A DNA stretch of 64,000 bases, taken from Enoplolaimus lenunculus (lineage: Eukaryota; Nematoda; Enoplea; Enoplida; Thoracostomopsidae). Under the pieces are notes generated by a model that saw nothing but the letters and a program-made list of their open reading frames with translations, was not told the origin of the DNA and did no database searches. The position numbers were made by a program, and so were the translations under genes. Location: assembly GCA_030248215.1 (NCBI GenBank), contig JASANG010001354.1, positions 277,951 through 341,950 on the forward strand, written 5' to 3'. Of this stretch, positions 35,901-49,200 are shown piece after piece. Each line of letters opens with the position of its first letter. Positions within the stretch are counted from its first letter, which is position 1.

Positions 35901-38900
35901 ACCGGCTTCTCTAGAACAAAATTACATAAGGTTAACGATGAGCATTCGACGGCAGTTTTTGACATCTAGAGAATAGCTTTGCGAATACCGAAACCGAGTC
36001 CCAACCTACCGAGACCGAGACTTGAAAATAAAACTTTTGAATATTTTTATCTGCATTGAATTGCCGCTTCATACAATTAAAGTAATAAATCGACGCCAAA
36101 ATTTAATTTTTACTTCATTTTTCACTTGGCTACTGTCGCCATACCCCTCGAACAGGGTCGGGACAAATCACACTGTCTCAAAACAATCTCAGTGCAATCC
36201 CTAATTCTGAGCTTTAGTGTATTTTTGTTCCCGGGCAAACCGAATAGACTGGAAAAACTTTTAACACAGCATGATATTATAAATGCGGATGATGACCCAC
36301 AATTTTTAAACGATGCCTTAAACGTTTTAAACACGAAAATGAAACTACTCGTGCCTTGTCACAATAAAATCAAAGTGTTTTGGATTTCGTTTCAAAACAA
36401 GAACTTTGGGTAACCGGAAGGATCATTCTGTTTCTCCAATCACTGTTTTAACCAGGTAGCGGTGCTCCACAATCGTTGGCTGTCTGCGTTAGTAGACAAC
36501 ATGCGCAAGGACTTCCGGGCCAAAGCTGCTATGTAAGAAAATTTTAGTGATTGCTTTTATCACTTTTTAGCTCTTTGGTCTCGGTTTGCAAACCACCAAG
36601 ACTGAAAAAAGCGAGATCTAGACCAGCCGACAGGTTTTCACCGGAATTTCTTCAAAAATTCAAATCCTGTTCCTGTTCCTGTGCCTGCTTTCAAAGATAC
36701 AGGAATTGGAATTTTTACGGTTCTGTGGTAGAGGTGGACCGGATCCGAGATCCGGATCCGGGCCGGATCTCTGCAATTTGTAAGATCCGGATCCGAATCC
36801 GGATCCGGTAAAATAAACTACCGGATCTCCGGATCCAAAATTTGATATACAAACAAAAACATACAAAAATTTGATGTATGTATTTCAACTATGCGTACGT
36901 AATCTAATAAGCACAGTGTGAGCATTAATGCTTTGTTGGAATGTCAAGTTAATGACATGCACGTGGAGACCAGTGTTGTTCCGGAAGATGAACAAACATA
37001 AAAATTTTAAAGACTTCTTTTTTTAGTTGCTGAGATCCGGATCCGGGCCGGATCTCTGCAATTTGTAAGATCTCCATCCGAATCCGGATCCGGTAAAATA
37101 AACTACCGGATCTCCGGATCCAAAATTTGATATACAAACAAAAACATACAAAAATTGGTGTATGTATTGCAACTATGCGTACGTAATCTAATAAGCACAG
37201 TGTGAGCATTAATGCTTTGTTGGAATGTCAAGTTAATGACATGCACGTGGAGACCAGTGTTGTTCCGGAAGAAGAACAAACATAAAAATTTTAAAGACTT
37301 CTTTTTTAGTTGCTGTAAGTTTTGTTGACTAATTTTGCGAAAGAATCAGTTGAACTTTTTCTATTTTATATACGTTAGGTATTGAAAAATTATCCAGCTA
37401 GTAAGATCCGGATCCGGAGGGAACGACCGGATCCAAAATTTTTCATTGACCGGATCCGAATCCGGATTCGGATCCGGTAAATGCAAAATTTTGGATCCGT
37501 TCGTTCCCTATTCTGTGGCAAACTATTAAAAATCATAAATATTGGAAACTTTGTCTTTGAAAATTTGTTATTTCGAAATGAGTGTTTCTGCAATTAGTCC
37601 AATTTTGTTAATAAACTGTTTGCGATATGTTTTTTCTAAACTTGATGATGAAATAGCAGAAAATTCGCTAACGCCATTTTTTGACAAGTTTTCAAAAAAG
37701 TGCAACAGTAATTCGGAGATGAAAATTATTTCTAATTCCGGTTCATGTTCCTGTTCCGGTTCCCAACAAGAAATTCGATTCCTGTTCCTGTTCTGCTAAA
37801 ACTGTGTTCCTGTTAGAACCCTGTACGCCAAATTCAGACTTGGACCGAGACTGCCCATCCATGCATATCACAAGGCTCTTTGACTACATACATACGCTTA
37901 CGTTGGCAAATATCCAAGAACGCTGTTAGTCCATCGAAACTTAACTAAATTACGAAGTTTGCTATCAGTTCCCTCTCCATCGAGCGGAATGATGAAACCT
38001 AAAATGCCAGCAATACGCAATACGTTTATTACCTGTTATAGTAATAAAAATCAAATTATTGCATTTCCGAGCATGATAATGACAAAAGTATATTTTATTC
38101 CACACAACAACATATACACTCTTTGGCTGGTAAAACAATTCTTTAAACGTTTTGAAGGGAGGGCTTGGAAACTAAGGTATTTACCATATAACAGCGACAG
38201 ATACAGCTTGATTTCAGCTTCCACGGTTTCCAGGTCATTGTTTGCGTCGGTGAGAAGATCAAGTAATCTACCCCGAGAAATCCTTGCTTCTCTAAAATTA
38301 AAATAAGCTTTCATTTACAAACTTGGGCTATTCCTGAAAAGCAATGGTATTAAAATATATCTACTGTATTTGTTCAACTTTGAGATTGAAATCTGTCATA
38401 GGTTGGTAAGGTTAGGAGTTAGAATGCGCGGTTCTCAGTTGTGAATACTTGCAGCTGAAAACGAGGGGCGTTCTTTGGTTTTACTCCCGTTATCGACAGA
38501 TTGCCAGTCCAACTAACTTTTTATTTACTGTATATATGTAACTGGGTTCTTCCGTGTTTTCACTGCTGCTGCATATGGAGCAACTACATATGCATTGCAT
38601 TATATCGATGTATAGCATCATCATGACGTTTTTACTAGCATGCTGTATGCATCCGTATATCATATCCCCGGTATTTCTGCATTGTCATCCTTTGTCCACC
38701 AACTTAAGGGTTTTTCCAGCGCATCACTTTGCCATTGGCCTCCATCGTGGTTACCATGTCATAAATCGGGTTAATTAGGGCACTACGATTTTTGTTCTGA
38801 GTACTTGCAGTTAAAAATAAATGGCGTTCTTTGAAAGGTTCGATCCCGCGATGTAACCGACAGACTCTCAGTGCAGACCGCGACCACTGAGCCACGCCGC

Positions 38901-39088
38901 CTCACTCAGATGTATCAACATTTTAACGCCACCTCAAATACAAAAAGCACCAATTTACAACATATATAAAGATACATGTGAACTTACGCCACTATCTTAG
39001 AACACGTCGATCCACTGACAGCCTTTCCCAAATCAAAGTTACATGTAGCTGTCGCTTTAAGTGGATTCCGATGAAACCAGTGCGCCAT
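32935..39088 (-). CDS. BROX: BROX, BRO1-domain protein with CAAX box
   Basis: Twelve minus-strand exons join in phase: 39088-38988, 38291-38185, 37998-37902, 35910-35815, 35680-35608, 35341-35239, 35020-34931, 34788-34703, 34417-34336, 34110-33960, 33775-33613 and 33027-32935. They give 413 residues (human 411). BROX is a BRO1-domain protein that binds ESCRT-III CHMP4 and is farnesylated; it helps recruit ESCRT to nuclear-envelope and membrane sites. Landmarks in order are [115 protein letters not shown] and [10 protein letters not shown]. The last exon ends DPINCVVS, a CAAX prenylation box. Reading through the exon 11 donor (GTACGT) would instead give a short tail without CAAX. All splice sites are GT-AG. 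The exon 9 donor (T|GTACGG) is weak but is required by phase and length. Intron 3 holds the GGATCC repeats and intron 1 a SINE. Confidence 0.96.
33230..33455. repeat. small inverted-repeat element in BROX intron 11
   Basis: TCAAATGAGTATAGCACCTA near the left end and GGTGCTATACGCATTTGAGA near the right end are inverted copies, with a further internal TATAGCACCTATCACC. The arrangement is MITE-like; its class is unknown. Confidence 0.5.
36640..37825. repeat. GGATCC-rich repeat complex in BROX intron 3
   Basis: Two direct copies of a 285-bp unit (36747-37031 and 37032-37316) each begin GAGATCCGGATCCGGGCC. They share the segment CTACCGGATCTCCGGATCC, a CGTACGTAATCTAATAAGC block and ATGACATGCACGTGGAGACC. 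A third, partial GGATCC cluster lies at 37403-37500. On the flanks are TTCCTGTTCCTG runs, and the right edge reads, in reverse, CAGGGTTCTAACAGGAACAC, a hAT-like terminus. This is a transposon relic with an expanded interior. Confidence 0.7.
38837..38902 (-). repeat. tRNA-derived SINE head (Ser/Leu-like)
   Basis: In reverse it contains an A box TGGCTCAGTGG (38894-38884) and a B box GGGATCGAACC (38847-38837) with a long gap between them. This resembles a tRNA with a long variable arm. It lies in BROX intron 1 and is not a functional tRNA as read. Confidence 0.55.
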
Positions 39089-40837
39089 CGCACTAAAAAT
39101 TTTGCATTTAACTGAAACAAAAAACGCTACACTTCTACGCAAATACATACGTGCGAAAAGTTTCACTGCTGTCACCGTCAAAGCGTTGGAATAATCCTAT
39201 TTGTAGTGTGATTCCAAATGCTCGTGTCTATAAGCTAGGTATATAATGTTCTCATGACCAGGCTTGTAGCAAGGATTTTCAATTGTTACGAGTATTAAGG
39301 AAGCCAGAAAAGTAAAGGAAGTCAGAAACTACAGTAAAAGTTGGGTTTTTGAAGAATTCACCAGCGAAGAGAACTGACAACAGAACGCAACTTTAACACT
39401 GACATCTTACCGTGTCTTAAATGTAACAAGAAAAGTTGCTACTGAAGCGAATGACCAGCAAACCGTAATTTTAGCATGAAATCTCCTTACAATAATCGCA
39501 CACTATTTCTTAGTTCATAGATTAGGAAGCCTAGGCTCCAATGTCCGTCTAGGACATGCCTGCTCACGACGAACGCAACACACGACGTACGTTGCTCGAG
39601 CTAAACATAAAAATTAAGTTACTGTTCATTACTAGCTAAGTGATTAACCGCGCCAGTTTAAAGCGTCCCAATCTTTAGCACTCAAAGGATTGAATAAACT
39701 CATAGCGTGAGCGTAGACACTGTAATATTACTTAGCACGAAATTCAACATTTTGCCCGCCCAGCACGGTACAATTTGGCATTTTTTGCATTTTCAATTAT
39801 AAAATCAAATATTTATTTGTTTCCTATTTTAGGGTATTTGCAATATCAAATTAGGCAGCCAGAACAGTAGATTTCACAAATTTTAGAAAATATACGGTTT
39901 TACAGTGTTTAGGTTAAATGAACAGCAACTTACCTCTATTAAATAAACGTAATCACTTTCTGTATGAAACTGCAGGTATGCTTGTGGGGTTCACATTGCA
40001 ACTGGGACAGCACGGAATATCTTTTGCCCATGTCAATTCACATCAACACAACTTGTTGTTGTATGTCGCAACACATTGGCTTAAAATACCAGGTTGCAAC
40101 AGGTGGTGAAAAAAACCGGAGCCGCAGCCCAATGTCAACAAAATTGTCGGAGCCAGAGGTGAGGCGAAATTAGGCAATTAAAACGACGGCTAATTTGTTA
40201 GTTTTAACAAATATTTGTAGTGTGTTGTTGAATCGTTTGGTTTTACGCTCATTTTCACGAAACCTTGGCAATATTTTTCTCAAATTTGCACCGAAAGTTA
40301 ATAAAATAAAACGCTGCTATCGATAAGTTTTGAAAAAGTCTGCAAAATTTCACTACCGAAATTGCCCAGAACCCTCGGCACGTTTATGAGAATATCAAAT
40401 GAAATTTTTGAATATAAGACAACTATTTCTTGAAAAAAGAAATTTGTTTCTTATATATTGTAAATAGAAATTTCTTGAACATAAGACATTTATGTTTTAC
40501 CATGTCAGACACACAAATTTCTATGCTGTTATTAAAGGTTATTAATTTCTGAAATGCAAGACATTAATGTCTTGAACGTTTAAGAAAATAGGAATCTTGA
40601 AATTTCAAGACAATTTAGTTTGTGCGTGTCGGTGCCGGTTTATCAGGTTTGAGACGATGCTGAGTACTGAAATTCATCTAGCTTAATAACTGTACGCTTT
40701 TATGCAGATTATGCATAAGTTGAATTCAATTTGATGCCATACTATACCGGAAACATATATATCGTTTTCAGTGGCTAAATCAGGACACTTTCGCTGCTTG
40801 TTACATTACCGCAAGAGGGTACATGCGGAGCAGAGAT
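39089..40837. other. BROX upstream region, no gene seen
   Basis: Contains the BROX 5' flank, the hAT-like terminus at 40090 and a patch at 40385-40620 with repeated AAATTTCTTGAA/ATAAGACATT motifs. No promoter motif can be named with confidence. Confidence 0.4.
40090..40215 (+). repeat. CAGGTTGCAAC (hAT-like) element end
   Basis: Starts CAGGTTGCAACAGGTGGTG, followed by CCGGAGCC, GGAGCCAGAGG and CGAAATTAGGCAATTAAAA. This is the same block order as at 14880 and, in reverse, at 9750. Confidence 0.6.
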
Positions 40838-41848
40838 AATGGAAACTTTGCCATCGGCTCTGGTAGTAGAATTTTTGCCAGAGGTTGTTTCGGCAATTTC
40901 TGTATTGAAAATTGTTAGCGAACTTGTTTGTAACTTTGGGGTCAATTTAAAGGCATTTAGTTATCGACACATTTCAAAATAGAAAACCTTGTCTGTTAGC
41001 AATATGTTGTGAATCAATGACAAAATAGCAAATTCAGCTTCATTTTATAATGTCATTTTCGCTTCACCACTGGTTCCCCTCTAGTCTCCGGACGAACTTG
41101 TTGATCTCTGACAACGACTACGGTTGCACCGTGATACAGAGTCTTCAAAAATCATTTTATGCATTTGCGAAAATTTTTTCCGTTTCGATATGAATTCTAG
41201 GGCCCATACTACGTTTAGACGCGTCTTGCGTTTCCGCGGGACAGAAGTCGATTCCGAGTCTAGCGGTGAACACACTTGTACATACGTTTTTCCTCAGACA
41301 TTCTGGACAGCTTTGAGGCATATATTTTTCCTGAGCAGAATCTTAGGATTTGGTTTGTAGCATCCGGCTTTCGCGCGGTATACTTAAGCTTGTAGACTCG
41401 AACTTGCAATGGTGCATTTGTAAACTTTACCAATATATAATCTGGTAAGTGTTGTCAGTAAATAATTTTCAGCTCTTTATTTGAAAAATCATGGCAAGGT
41501 CGTAAAGTCCGACAAAAAATCTGCCAAAGCCGCACGTTAATTTTTTCAGAGCCAGAGGCAGAATGTATGTCTTGCTCGTGGCTGTCCCGGTGCAACATGA
41601 CGATTTCTGCCCCGGACAATTCCACTTCTTGGAGAAATCGTTCCAGGAAAATTTCTTCTTCCAAAATTATTCAGAACGAGTTTTCAACACGTCGCAGGAC
41701 CACAACTGTGCGACAGCCGGGTAATGAAAATTTTGATCCGGTATACTCGCCGGTAAAGAGTTTCAAAATGCGGGCAACATTTGGCGATTCTTTTTACGCA
41801 CCTGAAATTTGGGTAACAAACGATAAATACATGAGATTCAATATATAG
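40838..41848. other. coding-looking segments, gene not resolved
   Basis: Three patches look richer in coding character than their surroundings. At 40839 (+) a frame of about 47 residues starts METLPSALVVEFLPEVVS. At 41275-41081 (-) there is a basic frame with RKRKTRLNVV and SRCNRSRCQRSTSS. At 41562-41818 (+), after an acceptor TTTTTTCAG, a frame runs through TRRRTTTVRQPGNENFDPVY to EIW before a GTAACA donor; the opposite strand is also open (41664-41455). They do not join into one model by phase, and I recognise no family. Confidence 0.3.
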
Positions 41849-42889
41849 TCAACGTTCGTAAAAAATCAACCAACATAAGAGGTCATTAATTGAAAACTTG
41901 AACTCTGTTTCGGTTTGAGGTGGCATCATAAAATTCATACGATTACGTTTTATGCGTACTTCGACAATACGAAATTTTCAAGCTTTAATGAAACTTTTAA
42001 TTCTTTAAAAATAAAATTGTTCGGGGGAATTTCAACGTCCCCAGATATCTTACGTTTACAATAAAGCGGCAACTTAGCTCTGGCAAATAGCGTTCTCTTC
42101 CACAGATTAGCAAACCAAAAAAACTCGATTATTAGCTTATACAAATTGTTTGCCGTTTACTATGTCGCTTGGCCAATAACTGTTTAGAGCATTTGTAAAC
42201 AGTTTTCAAAAAACACTACAGTGTATGAACTGATCAAATATAGATAGATATTATTTTTATTGAACCAACGTGTACAGCTCGTACAAGTTTTCCGATTTTA
42301 CCGTTCCGTTTTAGTTATACTTGGTGTTTCGCAATTTTAAATCATGAAACCTTTGTTGGTTGAACAAATTTCACAGACGTCATGTTGACAAATACGTATT
42401 GCAAACGTCGAATGAAAATTTGCAAATCCTAATATCAAAGCCATAAGTTTTAACTTTGATACCAAAAGCAAAAATGCTAAGTAGAAGCAGGTTTTCTCCA
42501 AAAGCCTGACCATATTCCTTGCGTGATAAGGATTGACAGATACGTTAGACTATGTTCATAGGACCTATGGGCGTTATATTTCATGTCTTTTGATTTCGAT
42601 TATGTTGTTCTGAAGCGTTTCAAAAGTGTTTTGGGGGTGAAGCTTTACCAAAACTTTGTTTTCTTCACACAAAAATAAACAGTTTTGGGCAATAATTATC
42701 GGCTGTAGAAGGTTTAAAACCAGATTAGGTTGAATTTCACCATTAATGGTTTAAATATTATGTGCAAAAAAGCCAAGTTCACTCGGCGTTATATAGGTGG
42801 TTCCTCATAAAACTTAGTAGCAAGCAAGCTTTTAATAGCTTCTACAATCGCAGCGCTATGCCGTTTGTCTCCAGTACACTTCACCCACA

Positions 42890-43022
42890 TTATGTAAGTT
42901 TAGGTTCTGCCTAAACAATAAATAAGCCGTACCTAAGCTTCTGTCTAATGCATTGCTAGACATGAGCGTAATCTAACCTAAGTTTCAATCCAAAAATGTG
43001 GGGAGTTGCAAATCCTAAGCTC
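42890..43022. repeat. degenerate TTAGGC-like run
   Basis: Flanked by CCCACATTATG and AAAATGTGGGG, which are roughly inverted. The interior holds AGTTTAGGTTCTGCCTAAAC, CCTAAGCTTCTGTC and TAATCTAACCTAAG motifs. It lies about 250 bp upstream of the E-Syt start codon. Confidence 0.55.
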
Positions 43023-43270
43023 TAATCTAAAATTGTGCAGAGGTGTTCGAGGTTCGATATGTATATTTAGAACGAGCTGAGTATAAATGTATGAGAACAG
43101 TGCATATTGTAATTTCCCAAATTTATCTCTTTAGTACTCGGAGTAAATCTTTTTTACAAACAGCGTTTTAAGTCCGCTAAGAATTGTGAGTTTCGAGGTT
43201 AATTTAAAATACATTTGAACCTGAACAATTTGTTTAGTTCGTGCAAATTTAAAACATTAAAGTTAAACTC

Positions 43271-46200
43271 ATGGCATCTTCGGGTCAACAAGACGAGCTC
43301 AACGAAGGTATTTTTGGCAAAATTAAACAAACGTACAAAGACAATGTTGCCCCTGCTGTCGAAGAATTAAACTTGGAGCAAGAAATTCTTCCTATTACTG
43401 GGACCGCAGTAGTAATGTTCGTTTGCTATTCACTTGGAAAATCAGGTAAAAAAATCGTTTTACAGTATAAATATAAACTGTGCATAGAAGTTGTTCTAAC
43501 TTGATCAGTAATGCGGTGTTAACATGGGAAGGCCAAACCATCTCTTGCTCTTGCTCATAGTTGTGTGCTTCGAAAAATCAAAAGCTCGCTGTGTTTAAAA
43601 TATTTCCTTCACCTTCTAAATGATAGTATTTGGTACAAGGCTAAAAACAGGCAGAGTAGAGAGAACTTTTGCTAGAAAACGATCTACCTTAAAATTGCGA
43701 TAACCAGAATCCGCTTTCTATGCTGTAGGTATGAAATACAAAATTAATGTTTGGGCACTTAATGGAAAATTGTTTTTCAATCGTTTAAACGTTTCAAAAA
43801 GGCATTGAAAAATAGATCTTTCTGTACCAAAATAAGAAATATGTATAAATTTGACTACTAAACGAATTTCCAAAATGTATTATTTTAGAGTACAGCCTTC
43901 TGTGGGTTGCGCTATTTGTGGCGATCTACGCAATTAAAACTAAAACCTGGAGAGACCGACAAGTTAGTTGCATGTGTAGTGTTCATATTTAGCAGAATCA
44001 GCATCGGCTCTTCTAAAACAGCCAATGTGTTGGCTAGCAATTGGCATCGCGCTGGCAAATTAACACCCTCAAGTTTTGAGATCTATGCTATGCAACAAGC
44101 TCTTTCAAATGTGGAAACATTCAGAAGTAGACAATGTTTGCAGGTATTAGGCTTAGGCTTAGGCCTTGGTTTGTTGTAGACTTAATATCCTTTACGGTCT
44201 AGCTGAGCTTAGGCTTGGCTTAGGCAAATGCTTTTATATACTACTGTTACATCCTTGGTCAGTACATGGGCACGTCGATGAACAATGCGAATATTTGAAG
44301 AAGACTGTATTAAAGCATGCGAATGCTAACAATTTGCTTTAAACCTATGCAATTCTAGTCCATCAGCGACACTTAACAATTTAGCAGTTCAAAACAAACT
44401 CTAAAAAATTTCAACTTAAATTTTAGATGCGAATCATTCGGCTTCAACAGACAGCAAAACATGAAAAAGAGATTGTAACCGAAATGCTCAAATCAAAATT
44501 TGAAGAACTTCCAGAATGGGTTCAGTTTCCGGATACGGAACGCGCAGAGTGGCTAAATAAGGTTGACACACGCGATGGATCGTTTCGGTTATACATCCAG
44601 CCAACCTTTTGCAAAAAATCATTCCACTTTACATTTTTTGCAAATATGGAATTTCCATTAGACTCCCGTGAACATTTCATTCCAAAATTTGATTTTTTTG
44701 TAAATTATACATTTATTTATATTATATTTTCACGAACCTATGTTTCATTTAGAAAAAGTTCGGAATCCAAAATAGTTTTGGGCAAACGCCGCCTGTACGA
44801 TAAACGAAAGCAAACAAACGTTGTCTTACGCAGCATAAATGTTATTAACCCGATATGATTTTTCAAAATTGATTTTGAAGCAGTAACCACGTAATTTGCC
44901 AAATAACACTTTATATCTACCAACCAGAAACAATTCATATGAGCCTATATAATTCTAACAATACAGGAAATACGCCTTTAACTTATGTAACGTTTTGCCC
45001 CTTAGCCTAACCACAACGTCACCATGCAATTTAGAACGCTTAGCGTATTTATTTGCCCTACTAAATTTTAATTTACTAAAACACCTGATCAGATATTTCA
45101 TTTTTATTATAAAGTAAACTGCAAAAAAACCTTACACCCGTATTTCGATTTACCGTTCAGAAATTAGTGAAACGACTTTCCGACCTCAAATGAAATAGGC
45201 AGCAAAAACACAATAGAATTTTCAATTTCTTGCATGCTAAACGCACCTTTTTCTGTTCCAAAATCTTTGATTTAAAAAATTTTGTATGTACAACTGAAAA
45301 TACCGCTGTTTACAGTTAGTTGTCTTGGGAGTTTGCTGTTTTAGCTTATTCTACATGCATGGCCTTACGTTGCGGCATATGGTAAAGAGTTTATTCATGA
45401 ATTCATTGAGCCGCGCGTGCAGCAAGCGCTTCCAGCAATGTTCAAGTCGTTTAAATTCGACGAAATTGACTTTGGAGACATAGTACGTATGTATATAATG
45501 TGCCGTTCACAATATAAAATTCGGACCGGCCTCAAAAAGAAATGTAGGCCAACGCTCATAATCATTGCTTAACCCTCCTTCATCAGAAGCCTTCCGTATA
45601 GGCTACCTCATCAAATGTCGCAAGCGAATATAGCGAAAGCTGTTTGCCGCGAAAGAATAGTGCAAACAGACAAAATTCTTGCTACATTTTGGTATGAAAT
45701 ATTATTATTCTCTGGCATAAACGCGTCGGTATTTATGATTCAACAATTTGGCTATAGAAATACGGTTTAAAAATCGTAGGATTAAATAAAACAACAGCGA
45801 CACTTTAAAGTATAGTTTCGAAACTGTTTCATTTAACATTTTTCGTTGGGTAAAAATAAGAAGTGCACCCGCGGTTCGTAGCCAGCTCTACATACTGGTC
45901 GGTCTAAAACTATTTGAGGCGGTGCATACAAGGATTTTCAATCGGCCAAAAATTTTTTAGTCCCCTGGCGCAACTCTGGCTACGGACTCGGACGGGTACC
46001 TCGTATCAGCAATGAATTTTATATAAAGTTTTTATAAATTTATACCTAGCCTCCACGAGTCACTGGAATCACAACGTACACTGAATATATTGGACGCAAC
46101 CGTGTGGTGATGGATATTGATTTGCTGTTAGTAATGATTTATCATGTCAACTAATAGACTTGCCTACTAAGCCTAAGCGCCTGGGCGGTAGCTTACACGT

Positions 46201-49200
46201 AATTCTAATCCTAAACCTGAGCCTGAGCCAAGACGTGTGCCATTCACGTAAGGGCCGTAAGGTAAAGTTATAGTTAATGACGTATAAATACTTATGGGGC
46301 AGCAAAAAATTTTCGTTCGCTTGCAAGCGGTGGTACACACTCCGCGTAGTTCTCGTAATATTTTGGAACGGAGGAAAACGGACTTTCCAAGACACACCCT
46401 TTAGTCAGAGGGAACGTAATGAAAAGTTTTTGCCCTAGTGCAGAAAAAACAAGTTGTTCGAAGGAACTTCATTGAGAATTCTTCGTTAAACAATACAGCC
46501 ACCTATTAACAAGCACGCCTTTTAAAAAGATTCCATAAACTTAACTTCAGTTTTGCCCATTTTTGGGTATATTTTCATTTAGAATTTGATGCATATATTC
46601 AGATATGGCGGCGATTCGAACTTCCGTATTAATGTCGCCGGATTTAAAGCAGGATGCAACAATACCCAGGTTTGTCCATTTTATGTTTTCTGTCTTGCTA
46701 CACTGTTAAACGTTGTGCTGGTTTTATGCATGGAAGCGGTCAAAAAAATGAGCGCTTTCGGAAAAGTAGTGCATTTTAACTACTCTGTATTACTTCTGGT
46801 AATATAGTTGAAACGTCATTTTTGATTTAACTGGTTTTTCGAAATTGAACAATTGACCGAAAGTAATCCATTACATTCTTGAAATTAAAAATGCGTCATT
46901 CGTAGCTGTAAAAAACTTCACAATATTTCGTAAACATTTCAATAAGTTTCAAGTAATTTATTGGCTATTTTCAGTTTAAAGGCAAGCTGCGTGTTGTTGC
47001 TGCTCCTCTTATCCCAAGACCTCCGTTGACTGGCGCAGTTACTGCGTATTTTATGGATAATCCGGTATGTGTTTGCCGTATAAACTTTGAATCTGTGTTC
47101 GTACCTTTTACTACTATTAACCCTTTCACTCATAGAGTATACTATGAGCAACTAAATACAATAAAATGTACGAGCAATACACACACTGCCGATCAGTGTT
47201 TAACATTTATAACGTATATGCGCAGTGCAAAACCTCCACAAGACGTGAGAATTTACTCGGGCTCGAGCGTCAAGCTCCTATAGCTCAGCGTTCATCGTAA
47301 ACGCCTCCCACCCGTGAGACTTGGGATCGATTACATCTCATATGAAATTGAAAATACCTATTCATGTGAGAAAGGGTTAATGAAAAATTCTTACTTAGTA
47401 TGTATAATATAAATTTCTGAGAACTCGGTATACATAGAACTTCTTGAAAATATTGAAAATATATATTGGCGGAACCAAACAAACTTGCGCTATTTTCAAC
47501 GAAACCAGCAAAAAAATAAGAATTTGCAAAAACAAATGAGCACACAGTGGCATAAGTTCTGAGAAATTGGAGGCTGAGGCACAAAAACGATTGGAGTTCT
47601 ATGCTATTTCGGAATTCAGCTCACTGCGCAGATGATTGTTTTTTCAGTCGGTTGACTTCAATTTAACCGGAATTGGTGATTTTGCGGAATTACCTGGATT
47701 TTCGAATACTTTACACAGCGTGGTCGCCGATCAAATTGCCGCAATCGCAGTGATGCCAAACTCAATTGTGGTTCCATTGGTCAAAGATATCGATCTGTCG
47801 GATGTATATTTGGTCAAACCTGATGTAAAACTTGGAGCCATTTTTATGTTATATTTTAGCAATTTACGCACTTGACAGTATCCAGGATTTTACGGAGCGG
47901 GGTTGTGTTAGTAGATAAAACTTTTTGACTCTTACATTCCTGGAAACACGTCTAATTTACAGTAATGTTTCATATGCGCCAAACCAAACATTTAAATATG
48001 TCCGCAACAGAGTGGATATTGTTCTACTGCATCGAAAGTCTGGTTGAAGCATGGAAGTATATACTGCATTTTATGCGCCAGTGACGTTTCTAAATATAGC
48101 TTAGTTACTTTTGAGCGGCGTACCGTTTATCAGCGGGAATTAAATAAGTTTAAGATTTGTACTACAAATAATTTACTTAGGTTTAGATATAAGAATAGTC
48201 GTTATTATTGGTTTATCCTTACTCTGAGGCTAAGGCATACTCTCTAGCTTAGGCTTAGCAATATACTTATAATACTACGCGTCTGTGGTGTTTAAGGCTA
48301 ACGTTTCTGAAAACATTTATTAAAACACGACGCTTATTACACAATATTGCGAATCTGCACTCAAGAGTGCGCAATACAAGTAAATAGCATGCAAAAGTGT
48401 TTGAAAATTCACTTTGATCGTGTATGCATTTCCTAACTAGCGGACCCAGAGGGGGGTGGCGAGTTGGCGTACGCCCTCCTCCCATCAGGAATTTTTTTGT
48501 GTTAAAATGGTAAGGTCCCTACCTCACAAATTTCGCCCTCAGAAAAATTTTGGTGATAAAATGATAAGGTCCCTACCTTAAAATTTTTGCGTTTCATAAC
48601 ATTTGCCAGCCCGCCCCCCTCGTCAGGAATTTTTGGATCCGTCTCTGCATTTCCTTAGTGACACACCATCGAATCGGCAATATTGAACAGTAGCTGTATT
48701 CTCGGGTTAAACGAAAAACAAACTATGGAAAAGAAACATTATGTCTTAGTATTTAGCTGATTGTAATGTACAAAATATATTGCTTATTTTTGAAGTAGTT
48801 ATAAAAATTTGGCCCATGTTACTTTTAGGGCAGTCCTGTTTTCTGGTGAGATTGCAATAGTTTGAGCTTAGGTATTAGACTATATCTTTTGTTTAGACCT
48901 ACATTCACACTTTTTTCAACGCTTAGGCCTAGGCTTTGGCTAAGAATATGCTTAACCCTTTATCACAGGAATATTTTCCGTTTCCCCTGAGACCTGCTTT
49001 TATGCTAGGATTCGAACTCCAGTGTCTGGAGTGGGAGGCGTTTACCATCACCACTCAGCTATAGGAGCTTGACGCTCGAGCCCGAGGAGGCTCTGACGTC
49101 TTGTGGTGATTTAGTACTATGTATACGTGTTGCAGTTGTTAAGCGCTGTGTGATGTATATTATTTAACGTATATACACTGCGCTGAGTTGCCTGTAGGCA

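Noticed and set aside
36126-36413. BROX or separate exon at the frame containing [20 protein letters not shown]
   Set aside because: It is on the opposite strand inside BROX intron 3, with no splice partners. The true BROX exon for that part of the protein is at 37998-37902.
44145-44240. True telomere or chromosome end
   Set aside because: The TTAGGC-like arrays are short, degenerate, in both orientations and inside genes, so they are interstitial repeats or parts of elements.
46583-46602. Use of the upstream acceptor for E-Syt exon 6
   Set aside because: Starting at 46583 adds residues and breaks phase with exon 5. The acceptor at 46602 matches phase 2 and the family's exact length.
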